This document shows, one piece after another, positions 18,429-26,386 of a stretch of DNA of 64,000 bases. This stretch comes from an uncultured Bacilli bacterium. GTDB taxonomy: Bacteria; Bacillota_I; Bacilli_A; RF39; UBA660. The position numbers were made by a program, and so were the translations under genes. How positions within the stretch are numbered: position 1 is the first letter of the stretch; every line of letters begins with the position of its first letter. The notes under the pieces are model-generated. The model was not told the origin of the DNA. It saw nothing but the letters and a program-made list of their open reading frames with translations, and ran no database searches. The stretch covers positions 4,103-68,102 of the forward strand of contig CAKPKL010000008.1 in the NCBI GenBank assembly GCA_934167485.1, given 5' to 3'.

Positions 18429-18658
18429 TGAAAAAGGATTTACATTAATAGAACTTTTAGCGACTGGTTATAATGCTCTAATCGTAACCTCAATAAGTGG
18501 ATATAATAACAGATAGTAAAGTAGTATCAAAAGAAAGAAATAGTAAAATTTTAAAACCATTGATAGAGAGTGACACAAATCATATAAAGAAAGTAAATAA
18601 GGTATATGTAAGAAGTGGTAAAGGTATGGCAAATGATCCATATAGTTTAGATATATAG
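18429..18658 (+). pseudogene. prepilin gene remnant
   Basis: After an intact promoter and a GAAAGAAG ribosome site, ATGAAAAAGGATTTACATTAATAGAACTTTTAGC repeats the start of the prepilin paralogs with one A missing, which shifts the frame and gives an early TAA. Restoring the base gives KGFTLIELLA, but the following helix is replaced or scrambled after that point. A later stretch in another frame (SKVVSKERNSKILKPLIE) still resembles the region after the pilin helix. It is a dead, shortened copy. The rest of the 18364-18776 gap holds only A/T-rich spacer and the ftsY upstream region. Confidence 0.75.
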
Positions 18659-18776
18659 TTTTAACAAAAGTAATATGTTTTTACATATTATTTTTATTTT
18701 TGTAATAAATTTTTATTATTTTGTTTATTTTTTTTGAAATTTATAGTAAAATGTATATATAGTAAGGTGGGGTAAG

Positions 18777-19745
18777 ATGGGACTTTTCGATAAATTCAAA
18801 AACATATTTAAAAAAGAAGAAAAAGAAGAAGTGGAATCTTATGATAAAGGGTTGGAAAAAACTAGAAATGAATTTGTTAATAAAATAGGTATTTTAAATA
18901 ATAAATATAAGAAAGTTAGTAATGAATATTTTGATGAATTAGAGGAAATACTTATAATGTCTGATATAGGTGTTAATACTGTAATGGACTTTATTGATAG
19001 ATTAAAACGAAGAGTAAAAAAAGAAAATATAGTAGATAGTGCAGATTTAAAGGAAATAATAATAGATGAAATGTTTATTATTTATGTTAATAATGAAATA
19101 GTTGTTAATAAGATAAATTATAGCAATTCTGGACCAACTGTTATTTTATTTGTTGGAGTTAATGGAGTTGGTAAAACTACTACTATTGGTAAACTCGCAC
19201 ACAAATTAAAGTCTGAAGGTAAACGTGTTTTATTAGTTGCAGGAGATACATTTAGAGCTGGAGCTATTGAACAATTAAAGGAGTGGGGAAATAAAACTCA
19301 TACTGAGGTTGTCTCAAGGGAATCAAGTGATCCTTCAAGTGTAGTATATGATGGTGTCACTAAGGCTATAAACGAAAAATATGATGTTGTTTTAATAGAT
19401 ACAGCTGGAAGACTTCAAAATAAAGTTAATTTAATGAATGAACTTGATAAGATGAATAAAGTAATAGGCAAATTGATACCAAATGCACCACAAGAAACAT
19501 TGCTTGTAATAGATGCTACAACTGGACAAAATGGTATTAGTCAAGCTAAAAGTTTTAAAGAAATTACGGATATCACAGGTATAGTACTTACAAAGTTAGA
19601 TGGAACTGCTAAAGGTGGAATTGTACTAGCTATAAAAGAAGCTGTAAGTATTCCTGTTAAGTTTGTTGGTCTAGGAGAAAAGGAACAGGATTTGAGAACT
19701 TTTGATATCGAAAAATATATATATGGATTATTTAAGGATATGTGA
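18777..19745 (+). CDS. ftsY: signal recognition particle receptor FtsY
   Basis: FtsY is the membrane-associated receptor that accepts ribosome-SRP complexes for co-translational membrane targeting. The 322-residue protein has a short acidic N-terminus (GLFDKFKNIFKKEEKEEVESYDKG), the helical N domain and the GTPase G domain. Visible motifs are G1 GVNGVGKTTTIGKLA (about 123-137), the DTFRAGAIEQL motif, G3 DTAGR and G4 TKLDGTAKGG. A strong AAGGTGGGG site precedes the ATG. It starts an operon with a small membrane protein, ylxM and a HerA-like ATPase. Identification is certain. Confidence 0.97.
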   Translation: MGLFDKFKNIFKKEEKEEVESYDKGLEKTRNEFVNKIGILNNKYKKVSNEYFDELEEILIMSDIGVNTVMDFIDRLKRRVKKENIVDSADLKEIIIDEMFIIYVNNEIVVNKINYSNSGPTVILFVGVNGVGKTTTIGKLAHKLKSEGKRVLLVAGDTFRAGAIEQLKEWGNKTHTEVVSRESSDPSSVVYDGVTKAINEKYDVVLIDTAGRLQNKVNLMNELDKMNKVIGKLIPNAPQETLLVIDATTGQNGISQAKSFKEITDITGIVLTKLDGTAKGGIVLAIKEAVSIPVKFVGLGEKEQDLRTFDIEKYIYGLFKDM

Positions 19746-19754
19746 GGTGAAAAG

Positions 19755-20027
19755 ATGAATACAAAAATAGTTGATGTAAAAACTTATAAAAATGATGAGG
19801 TAGGTATATTAGTTCAAGTAGTATTAACTGAGCTTTTAATTATATTTGCTATTATTGATTTAATGTCAGATAAATTTATGCCTGCTTTTTATGCTATTAT
19901 TGTTATGCTTATGTTTACTATGGCTTATAATAATAAAAGAATTTATAAGAGAAAATATATGACACCTATATATATTGTAGTTGGAATATTTGTATTAATA
20001 ACTACAATAATTGAGTATGTTATATAA
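19755..20027 (+). CDS. small membrane protein
   Basis: A 90-residue protein with three hydrophobic segments (about 16-36, 41-58, 66-88) and a short cytoplasmic N-terminus. It starts 9 bp after ftsY, and its TAA overlaps the ATG of ylxM (TAATG), so it belongs to the ftsY operon and is likely translationally coupled. Its function is unknown. Its place between ftsY and ylxM hints at a role in membrane protein targeting, but nothing in the sequence proves this. Confidence 0.75.
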   Translation: MNTKIVDVKTYKNDEVGILVQVVLTELLIIFAIIDLMSDKFMPAFYAIIVMLMFTMAYNNKRIYKRKYMTPIYIVVGIFVLITTIIEYVI

Positions 20028-20311
20028 TGAATATTTACTATGTAGAGCTTTTTGATTATTATGGAGCTCTTTTTACTGATAAACAAAAAGAATATTTTGT
20101 AGATTATTATTTTAATAATTTAACTTTACAAGAAATTGCTGAAAATAATAATGTTAGTAGAAATGCAGTACATAAAAATCTTAAGGAAATAATAAAAAAG
20201 TTAGATTACTATGAAAATAATCTAAAATTATTAGAAAATAAGAAAAAAATAGAAAAACTAATTAAAAATATAGATGTCAATATAAAAGAAAAAATAGAAG
20301 AATTGATTTAG
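20027..20311 (+). CDS. ylxM: YlxM/p13-like SRP-associated HTH protein
   Basis: The 94-residue protein matches the YlxM/p13 family (UPF0122): YVELFDYYGALFTDKQKEYFVDYYFNNLTLQEIAENNNVSRNAVHKNLKEI is the sigma-70 region 4-like helix-turn-helix. In streptococci and bacilli it is associated with SRP and stimulates the GTPases of the pathway. The gene overlaps the upstream small membrane protein by one base and is 9 bp from the next gene. In many Firmicutes ylxM is directly followed by ffh; here ffh is 4.7 kb further on. Confidence 0.92.
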   Translation: MNIYYVELFDYYGALFTDKQKEYFVDYYFNNLTLQEIAENNNVSRNAVHKNLKEIIKKLDYYENNLKLLENKKKIEKLIKNIDVNIKEKIEELI

Positions 20312-20320
20312 GGTGATTTT

Positions 20321-22081
20321 ATGTTTGGTAAAATAGTGTATATTAGCGATAGTTTAGCTCATATAAGTATACCATCTGGTACTCCAATAAATATGGATCT
20401 TATGAATATGCATGTTGTATTTGAAGATGAAGGAAGAAGGGTACTTGGAGAAGTCGAAGATGTTTCTGAGGATATTATTAAAGTACATTTTTTAGGTGTT
20501 ATAGAGGATGGAAGATTTGTAGGTGGAGTACTTAGAAAACCTACTTTACAAGCTAATATTCGTTTTGTAACAGAAGAGGAATTAAATTTAATTATAGGTG
20601 CTGAAGATGAAGGAGCTTTCAAGATAGGTGTAAGTCCACTTTATGGAGATAGACCAATATATGTAGATATTAATACTTTATGTAGTAATCATATGGCTAT
20701 ATTTGGTAATACTGGTAGTGGTAAATCTTATGGTGTTGCAAGTTTTATTCAAAGTATGTTTTATAATGAAAAGTTTAATCCTTATAGAGCTAATTACATG
20801 ATATTTGATGCATATGGTGAATACCATAATGCATTTGAAAGATTGAGTGAAGTTAATCCTAATTATCAATTTAAATATTATACTACTAATAAGGATGATC
20901 CAGAGGGAGAGTTACTTAGTATACCTTTATGGCTTTTAGATATTGATGATTTTGCACTTCTTCTTCAAGCAGAAAAACATTCACAATTACAAATAATAGA
21001 GAAAATGATTAAATTGGCTAGAATAATTACTATGAATACAGAAGATTCTATTAAATATAAGAATCATTTAATAGCAAAAGCTATACTAGATGTGCTTTAT
21101 ACTAACCAAACGGCTGCTAGTAAAAGAAATGATATTTTTACTATAGTATCAGGATGTCAAACTGAACAATTTAATTTAGAAGCTCCTATCAAAGGTATTG
21201 GATATACTAGAAGATTTAGAGAATGTTTTACTATTGATAGAACAGGTGAATTTACTGAAAGTGTATTAATTACTCAATATATTACTAGTTTTATAGATGA
21301 ATCACTTGATAATTATGAAGCTCCTAATGACCATGCTTTTGGTTTAGATGAACTTCAAAAAGCATTAGATTTTACTTTAATAAGTGATGGATTTTTAAGA
21401 AATGAAAAAATGTATGATGATGCAATTACATTAAAGGTAAGACTTCATTCTATAGCTATAAGTGATAGTGGTGCATTCTTTAATGCTCCAGTTTACATGG
21501 ATCTTAATTCTTATATAGCAAGTTTGGTTGCTAAAAATAATAGAAAATCTCAAATAGTTAATTTTAACTTAGAGGATATTGATGATAGGCTTGCTAAAAC
21601 TATAGTAAAGATTTATTCTAAAATGTTATTTAATTTTACTAAACATTTACCTTTAAGAGGTGCTGTACCTTTTCATATCTTGTTAGAAGAATCACATAGA
21701 TATGTACAAAATGATCAAGATAATTTTTTACTTGGATATAATATATTTGAAAGAATAGCTAAAGAGGGAAGAAAATTTGGACTTATATTAAATCTAGTTT
21801 CTCAAAGACCAGTTGAACTTTCTGAAACAGTTATATCCCAACTTAGTAATTTCTTAATATTTAAGATGACACATCCAAGAGATCTAGAATATATAAAAAA
21901 GATGTTACCAAATATGAGTGCTGAAATAATGGAAAAACAAAAAAGTTTACAACCTGGTATGTGTGTAGCATTCGGTAGTGCTTTTAAAGTTCCAATGATA
22001 ATAAAGATGCCACTTCCAAATCCAGCTCCACATTCAAGTAATGTTAATGTAGTAAGTGTTTGGCAAGGAAAACAAGTATAA
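20321..22081 (+). CDS. HerA-like ATPase (DUF87 family)
   Basis: The 586-residue protein has an N-terminal HAS-barrel-like domain (GKIVYISDSLAHISIPSGTPINMDLMNMHVVFED) and a FtsK/HerA-type ATPase with Walker A FGNTGSGKSYGV (about 128-139) and Walker B FHILLEESHRYV (about 448-459). HerA proteins are hexameric DNA translocases, often paired with the NurA nuclease for DNA end processing; NurA is not seen here. The family is also found in prokaryotic defence loci, but its place in the ftsY operon suggests a housekeeping role. RBS AGGGTG. Confidence 0.85.
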   Translation: MFGKIVYISDSLAHISIPSGTPINMDLMNMHVVFEDEGRRVLGEVEDVSEDIIKVHFLGVIEDGRFVGGVLRKPTLQANIRFVTEEELNLIIGAEDEGAFKIGVSPLYGDRPIYVDINTLCSNHMAIFGNTGSGKSYGVASFIQSMFYNEKFNPYRANYMIFDAYGEYHNAFERLSEVNPNYQFKYYTTNKDDPEGELLSIPLWLLDIDDFALLLQAEKHSQLQIIEKMIKLARIITMNTEDSIKYKNHLIAKAILDVLYTNQTAASKRNDIFTIVSGCQTEQFNLEAPIKGIGYTRRFRECFTIDRTGEFTESVLITQYITSFIDESLDNYEAPNDHAFGLDELQKALDFTLISDGFLRNEKMYDDAITLKVRLHSIAISDSGAFFNAPVYMDLNSYIASLVAKNNRKSQIVNFNLEDIDDRLAKTIVKIYSKMLFNFTKHLPLRGAVPFHILLEESHRYVQNDQDNFLLGYNIFERIAKEGRKFGLILNLVSQRPVELSETVISQLSNFLIFKMTHPRDLEYIKKMLPNMSAEIMEKQKSLQPGMCVAFGSAFKVPMIIKMPLPNPAPHSSNVNVVSVWQGKQV

Positions 22082-22113
22082 CTATTGATTTATTCAATAG
22101 TTTTTTGTATAAT
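22082..22113 (+). promoter_or_regulatory. composite herA terminator and prepilin promoter
   Basis: CTATTGA (22082-22088) pairs with TCAATAG (22094-22100), then TTTTTT. TTGATT (22085-22090) lies in the stem, and TATAAT (22108-22113) follows after 17 bp. Confidence 0.75.
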
Positions 22114-22146
22114 TGTAATAGTTAAAAATAAGAAAGTAGGAATATC

Positions 22147-23550
22147 ATGAAAAAAACAGGATTTACATTAATAGAACTTTTAGCAGTTATAGTAATACTC
22201 GCTATTATTGCATTAATTGCAACCCCAATAGTGTTAGATATAATAAATGATAGTAAAGAATCAAGTAAAAAGAGAAGCCAAGAATTATATTTAACAAGCT
22301 TAAATCAAGCTTTAGCGCAAAAAATGTTAAATGGTGAAGTATTAAGTGATGGTGTATACTCGGTAAAAGAATTAGACGTTAAGTTAAAAGGTGAAATGCC
22401 AAATGACGGATATGTATATATAAAAGATGGCAATATAACAAATTATTATCTTAGTTATAAAGAAGATTCCATAAGTGAAAATTTAAATATAGTAGAATTA
22501 GAAAAAGATATTTTAAATAATGAAGATCCATTTAGTATAAGTGCAGTAACGCTTTCTTTTGGAAATACAATAGAACTTAATTTTTATGTAAAAAAAGAAG
22601 AAATGGATAAATATAGTGATGTATATATAATTGTAGAAAATGATAAAAAATTTATTAGTACACTTTCTCTAAAAGAAGAAATAAAAGATTATATAGAAAA
22701 AGATGGATATTATATATTTAAGTATACTAGTACTAACTTTCAAGAATTTACAAATAATCAAACAATAACCCTTGTAGGTAAAAATACTACAGGAGAAAAA
22801 AAGACAACAATAAGTTATAATGTAGCTAACTATATAGAAAATGTTACTTACAAAGAAAATACAAGTGAACAAAATAAAAACTTATTAATAGCTTTAGCTA
22901 ATGCGGGTGGTTCAGTTCAAACTTATTTTAATTATAATGCAGATAAGTTGGTTACTGCTTCAATAAATGAAAGCGATATAAATACAAATAATGTATTAAA
23001 TGAATCTGCACAAAATTTATTAAATACAAATAATGATTATGAAGAAATTGTACAATCAAATGATAATGAAATATTTACTTCAGGAACGACCGGTTTTGGA
23101 GTACGAGATACTTTCTTTTTAAGTTATAAGATGACTTATAAAAATACTCCAACAGACGAGCAAATAAAAAACTCTGGATTGTTGTTATTTAATAAAGATT
23201 CTTTTGATAGAATGATGAAAAACGGTATAGACTATAATTTAATGACTGCAGATTCAAAATATTTATTAAAAGATGTTAATGGAAAGACTAAAGAGTTAAA
23301 GTATGAAGCAACTCAAGTTAAATCAATTCTACAGTTTAGAGTTAATTTAGATCTAAACGATATAACAAAACAAATATATTATAGATATTATTATAAAGAC
23401 GGATCAAGTTATAAATATGGAAACATTGGAACAATAACTTTACAACATTATTTGAAAGATAAAATAGAAAATTCTACAAAAGTAACTGTGGTAAAACTTT
23501 GTACGGATATAGCTAATTTTATAGCTCTATTAAACGAATATTTTAATTAA
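22147..23550 (+). CDS. large prepilin-like protein A of tandem pair
   Basis: The 467-residue protein has leader MKKTG and pilin helix FTLIELLAVIVILAIIALIATPIVLDII. The rest is a soluble, probably extracellular, domain shared with the next gene. Common blocks are DPFSISAVTLSF..TIE.NFY.KKEEMDKY.DVYI..EN (about 132-170), FTN.QTITLVG and DRMMKNGIDYNLMTADSKYLL (about 355-375), plus the closing TANFIALLNEY-like end. This is much longer than a normal pilin (about 150 residues), so it may be a tip-like or adhesive pilin. It forms an operon with the following gene, 30 bp away. Confidence 0.85.
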   Translation: MKKTGFTLIELLAVIVILAIIALIATPIVLDIINDSKESSKKRSQELYLTSLNQALAQKMLNGEVLSDGVYSVKELDVKLKGEMPNDGYVYIKDGNITNYYLSYKEDSISENLNIVELEKDILNNEDPFSISAVTLSFGNTIELNFYVKKEEMDKYSDVYIIVENDKKFISTLSLKEEIKDYIEKDGYYIFKYTSTNFQEFTNNQTITLVGKNTTGEKKTTISYNVANYIENVTYKENTSEQNKNLLIALANAGGSVQTYFNYNADKLVTASINESDINTNNVLNESAQNLLNTNNDYEEIVQSNDNEIFTSGTTGFGVRDTFFLSYKMTYKNTPTDEQIKNSGLLLFNKDSFDRMMKNGIDYNLMTADSKYLLKDVNGKTKELKYEATQVKSILQFRVNLDLNDITKQIYYRYYYKDGSSYKYGNIGTITLQHYLKDKIENSTKVTVVKLCTDIANFIALLNEYFN

Positions 23551-23580
23551 ATATAAAAATATGAAGAAAGTAGGAATCAT

Positions 23581-24948
23581 ATGAAAAAAAGTGGATTCAC
23601 TTTAATAGAATTACTTGCAGTGATTGTAATACTCGCAATCATCGCCCTAATCGCAACCCCAATAGTATTAGATATAATAAAAGATAGTAAAGAATCAAGT
23701 AAAGAGCGAAGCCAAGAATTATTTATAGATGGATTAACTCAAGAGATAGCTCGTAGACAATTAAATTCTGGAACATTAAGTGATGGAGTATACTCAATAA
23801 AGGAGTTAGATGTGCCTATAAAAGGTGAAAAACCAGAATCTGGATATGTATATATAAAAAATGGAAACATAGTTAAGTATAATTTACAATATGAAGATAA
23901 TAAAAAAATAACTAATTCAAATAAAATAGAATTAGAAAAAGATATTTTGAGTAACACTGATCCATTTAGTATAAGTGCAGTAACACTTTCTTTTGATGAT
24001 ACAATAGAATTTAATTTTTACATAAAAAAAGAAGAAATGGATAAATATAAAGATGTATATATACTTATAGAAAATGCTGAAAGATTTGATTCTAACAATC
24101 CAACAAAAGAAATATTAAAAGAATTTAAAGAATTAGATGAGTATTATATATTTACATATAATAATACTTGCTTTGAAGAATTTACAAATGTACAGACAAT
24201 AACTCTTGTAGGTACAAATAATGATGGAGAAAAGAAAACCCAAATAAAATATAATGTAGCGGATTACATAAAAAATATTATATCTAAAAATGAAACAAGT
24301 CAAAAAACGAAAAAATTACTAATCGCTTTAGCTAAACTTGCTTCATCCACTCAAACTTATTTTAAATACAGAGTAAATAATTTAGTTACTTCGTATTTAG
24401 AAATTGATGCAAACAGTATTTTGAGTACCGAGGCAGAGCAATTTATAAATAATATTGATGAATTACAAGTTTCTGGAGAAAATAGTTCAATTTATAATAT
24501 TAATATGTCTATTGCCAGTCTTAAGAACAAAATAGATATAGGTTTTGTTATTAATAAGACAAATTTAACGGAGCAACAACTTAATTCATTTGGAGTTTTA
24601 CTCTTCAGTAAAGATTCATATGATAGAATGATGAAAAATGGTATAGATTATAATTTAATGACTGCAGATTCTAAGTATTTGCTTGCAGATCTTAAATATG
24701 ATAGAGATAGTGAGTTTTTTGGAAAAAATTCCAAGTTATTTTATCTTCTTTATAGTTTAAATTTTAATAATATAAATGAACAAATATATTATAGGACATA
24801 TTCTAAAGTAGGAGATAATTATACTTTTGGTGATATAAGGGTTATGAGCTTTTTAAGTGTAATGAAGGAACTCTACGGAAGTAAGGATGATAAAAGTATT
24901 TATATCAATACAGCTAATTTTATAGCTCTATTAAACGAATATCAATAA
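23581..24948 (+). CDS. large prepilin-like protein B of tandem pair
   Basis: The 455-residue paralog of the previous gene has the same leader (MKKSG) and pilin helix and the same blocks: DPFSISAVTLSFDDTIEFNFYIKKEEMDKYKDVYI, FTNVQTITLVGTN, LLIALAKLASSTQTYFKY and DRMMKNGIDYNLMTADSKYLL. The middle (about 250-330) and the last third differ most, as expected for surface-exposed regions. It shares the promoter at 22085 with its partner and has its own site AGTAGG before the ATG. No pilus ATPase or prepilin peptidase is in the window, so secretion must depend on genes elsewhere. Confidence 0.85.
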   Translation: MKKSGFTLIELLAVIVILAIIALIATPIVLDIIKDSKESSKERSQELFIDGLTQEIARRQLNSGTLSDGVYSIKELDVPIKGEKPESGYVYIKNGNIVKYNLQYEDNKKITNSNKIELEKDILSNTDPFSISAVTLSFDDTIEFNFYIKKEEMDKYKDVYILIENAERFDSNNPTKEILKEFKELDEYYIFTYNNTCFEEFTNVQTITLVGTNNDGEKKTQIKYNVADYIKNIISKNETSQKTKKLLIALAKLASSTQTYFKYRVNNLVTSYLEIDANSILSTEAEQFINNIDELQVSGENSSIYNINMSIASLKNKIDIGFVINKTNLTEQQLNSFGVLLFSKDSYDRMMKNGIDYNLMTADSKYLLADLKYDRDSEFFGKNSKLFYLLYSLNFNNINEQIYYRTYSKVGDNYTFGDIRVMSFLSVMKELYGSKDDKSIYINTANFIALLNEYQ

Positions 24949-24950
24949 AA

Positions 24951-24983
24951 GGATAGACAAAACTATTCTTTTTTTTGTATAAT
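24951..24983 (+). promoter_or_regulatory. composite terminator and ffh promoter
   Basis: GGATAG (24951-24956) pairs with CTATTC (24963-24968, one G-T pair), then eight T. TAGACA (24954-24959) and TATAAT (24978-24983) are 18 bp apart. Confidence 0.6.
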
Positions 24984-24999
24984 ATTAATTGGTGATAAT

Positions 25000-26304
25000 A
25001 TGTTTGAAAATTTAGGAGATAGGTTACAAAGCGCTGTTAATAAAATAAAAGGATATGGAAAAATTACAGAAAGTAATATAAGTGAAGTAACAAGGGAAAT
25101 TCGTTTAGCTCTTCTAGAAGCAGATGTTAATTATAAAGTAGTAAAGGAATTTATAAATAATGTAAAAGAGAAAGCTTTGGGCGAAGAGGTTTCTAAGAGT
25201 TTAAAACCTGGAGAACAATTTGTAAAAATATTGAAAGATGAATTAGTTGAATTATTAGGTGGAGAGAAAGCTGATTTATACATAAGTGGTAATCCTAGTA
25301 TTCTTATGCTTGTAGGTCTTCAAGGTAGTGGTAAAACTACTACTATAGGTAAATTAGCGCTATTACTTAGAAAAAAATATAAAAAACGTCCTTTACTTGT
25401 AGCATGTGATGTTTACCGTCCAGCTGCTATTGATCAGTTAAAAACTATTGGTAAAGAATTAAATATAGATGTTTATGAAGAAGGAAAAGGTAATCCTGTT
25501 ACAATAGCAGGAAATGCAATTAAGTATGCACGTGAGAATAAATATGATTATGTTTTAATAGATACAGCAGGAAGACTTCATATAGATGAAGCTCTTATGG
25601 ATGAGTTAAAGCAAATAAATGAGGCTGTTAAACCTAATGAAATTATGCTTGTTTTGGATAGTATGGTTGGACAAGATGCAATTAATGTAATAGAAGGGTT
25701 TAATAATGAATTACCTTTAACTGGAGCTATTTTAACTAAATTAGATGGTGATACTAGGGGTGGTGCGGCTCTTTCTATTAGGCATTTAACTCATGTACCA
25801 ATTAAGTTTATTGGTGTAAGTGAAAAAATGGATGGATTAGATGAATTTTATCCTGATAGAATGGCTACTCGTATACTTGGTATGGGTGACCTTATGACTA
25901 TGATAGAAAAAGCTGAAAGTGCGATAGACGAAGAGGAAGCCAAGAAAACTGCTAAAAGAATGGAACAAGGCAAATTTGATTTAGAAGATTTTTTAAGTAC
26001 TTTTAAGCAAATGAAAAAATTAGGACCACTAGAAAATTTAATTAAATTGATACCAGGAGTACCTAAAGAACTAAAAAGTGTTAAAATAGATCCAAAGGAT
26101 ATGGCACATATTGAAGCTATAATACTTTCTATGACTCCTTATGAAAGAAGACATCCAGAAGTACTTAAAGCATCAAGAAAACAGAGAATAGCAAAAGGTT
26201 CTGCTCGTAGTGTAGAAGAAGTAAATAGATTACTTAACCAATTTGAACAAATGAAAAAGATGATGAAGATGATGAAAAATGGAAATTTTAAAATGCCATT
26301 CTAA
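25000..26304 (+). CDS. ffh: signal recognition particle protein Ffh
   Basis: Ffh is the protein part of SRP; it binds signal sequences and the SRP RNA and forms a GTPase pair with FtsY. The N domain (FENLGDRLQSAVNKIKGYGKITESNI) is followed by the G domain with GLQGSGKTTTIGKLA (about 105-119), DVYRPAAIDQL, DTAGR and TKLDGDTRGGAA. The methionine-rich M domain contains RRKQRIAKGSARS-type RNA-binding sequence (SRKQRIAKGSARSVEEVNRLL) and a Met-rich tail. The 434 residues are near the family length. It is monocistronic here, cut off from ftsY-ylxM by herA and two prepilin genes. Confidence 0.97.
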   Translation: MFENLGDRLQSAVNKIKGYGKITESNISEVTREIRLALLEADVNYKVVKEFINNVKEKALGEEVSKSLKPGEQFVKILKDELVELLGGEKADLYISGNPSILMLVGLQGSGKTTTIGKLALLLRKKYKKRPLLVACDVYRPAAIDQLKTIGKELNIDVYEEGKGNPVTIAGNAIKYARENKYDYVLIDTAGRLHIDEALMDELKQINEAVKPNEIMLVLDSMVGQDAINVIEGFNNELPLTGAILTKLDGDTRGGAALSIRHLTHVPIKFIGVSEKMDGLDEFYPDRMATRILGMGDLMTMIEKAESAIDEEEAKKTAKRMEQGKFDLEDFLSTFKQMKKLGPLENLIKLIPGVPKELKSVKIDPKDMAHIEAIILSMTPYERRHPEVLKASRKQRIAKGSARSVEEVNRLLNQFEQMKKMMKMMKNGNFKMPF

Positions 26305-26313
26305 TTTAAAAAA

Positions 26314-26347
26314 ATCTATTGAAAAATATAGATTTTTTTTGTATAAT
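26314..26347 (+). promoter_or_regulatory. composite ffh terminator and essC promoter
   Basis: ATCTAT (26314-26319) pairs with ATAGAT (26328-26333), then a T-run. TTGAAA (26319-26324) falls in the loop, and TATAAT (26342-26347) follows after 17 bp. Confidence 0.75.
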
Positions 26348-26386
26348 TATATAAGAGTAGAAGAATAGTAAAAGGAGCGTTGTAAT

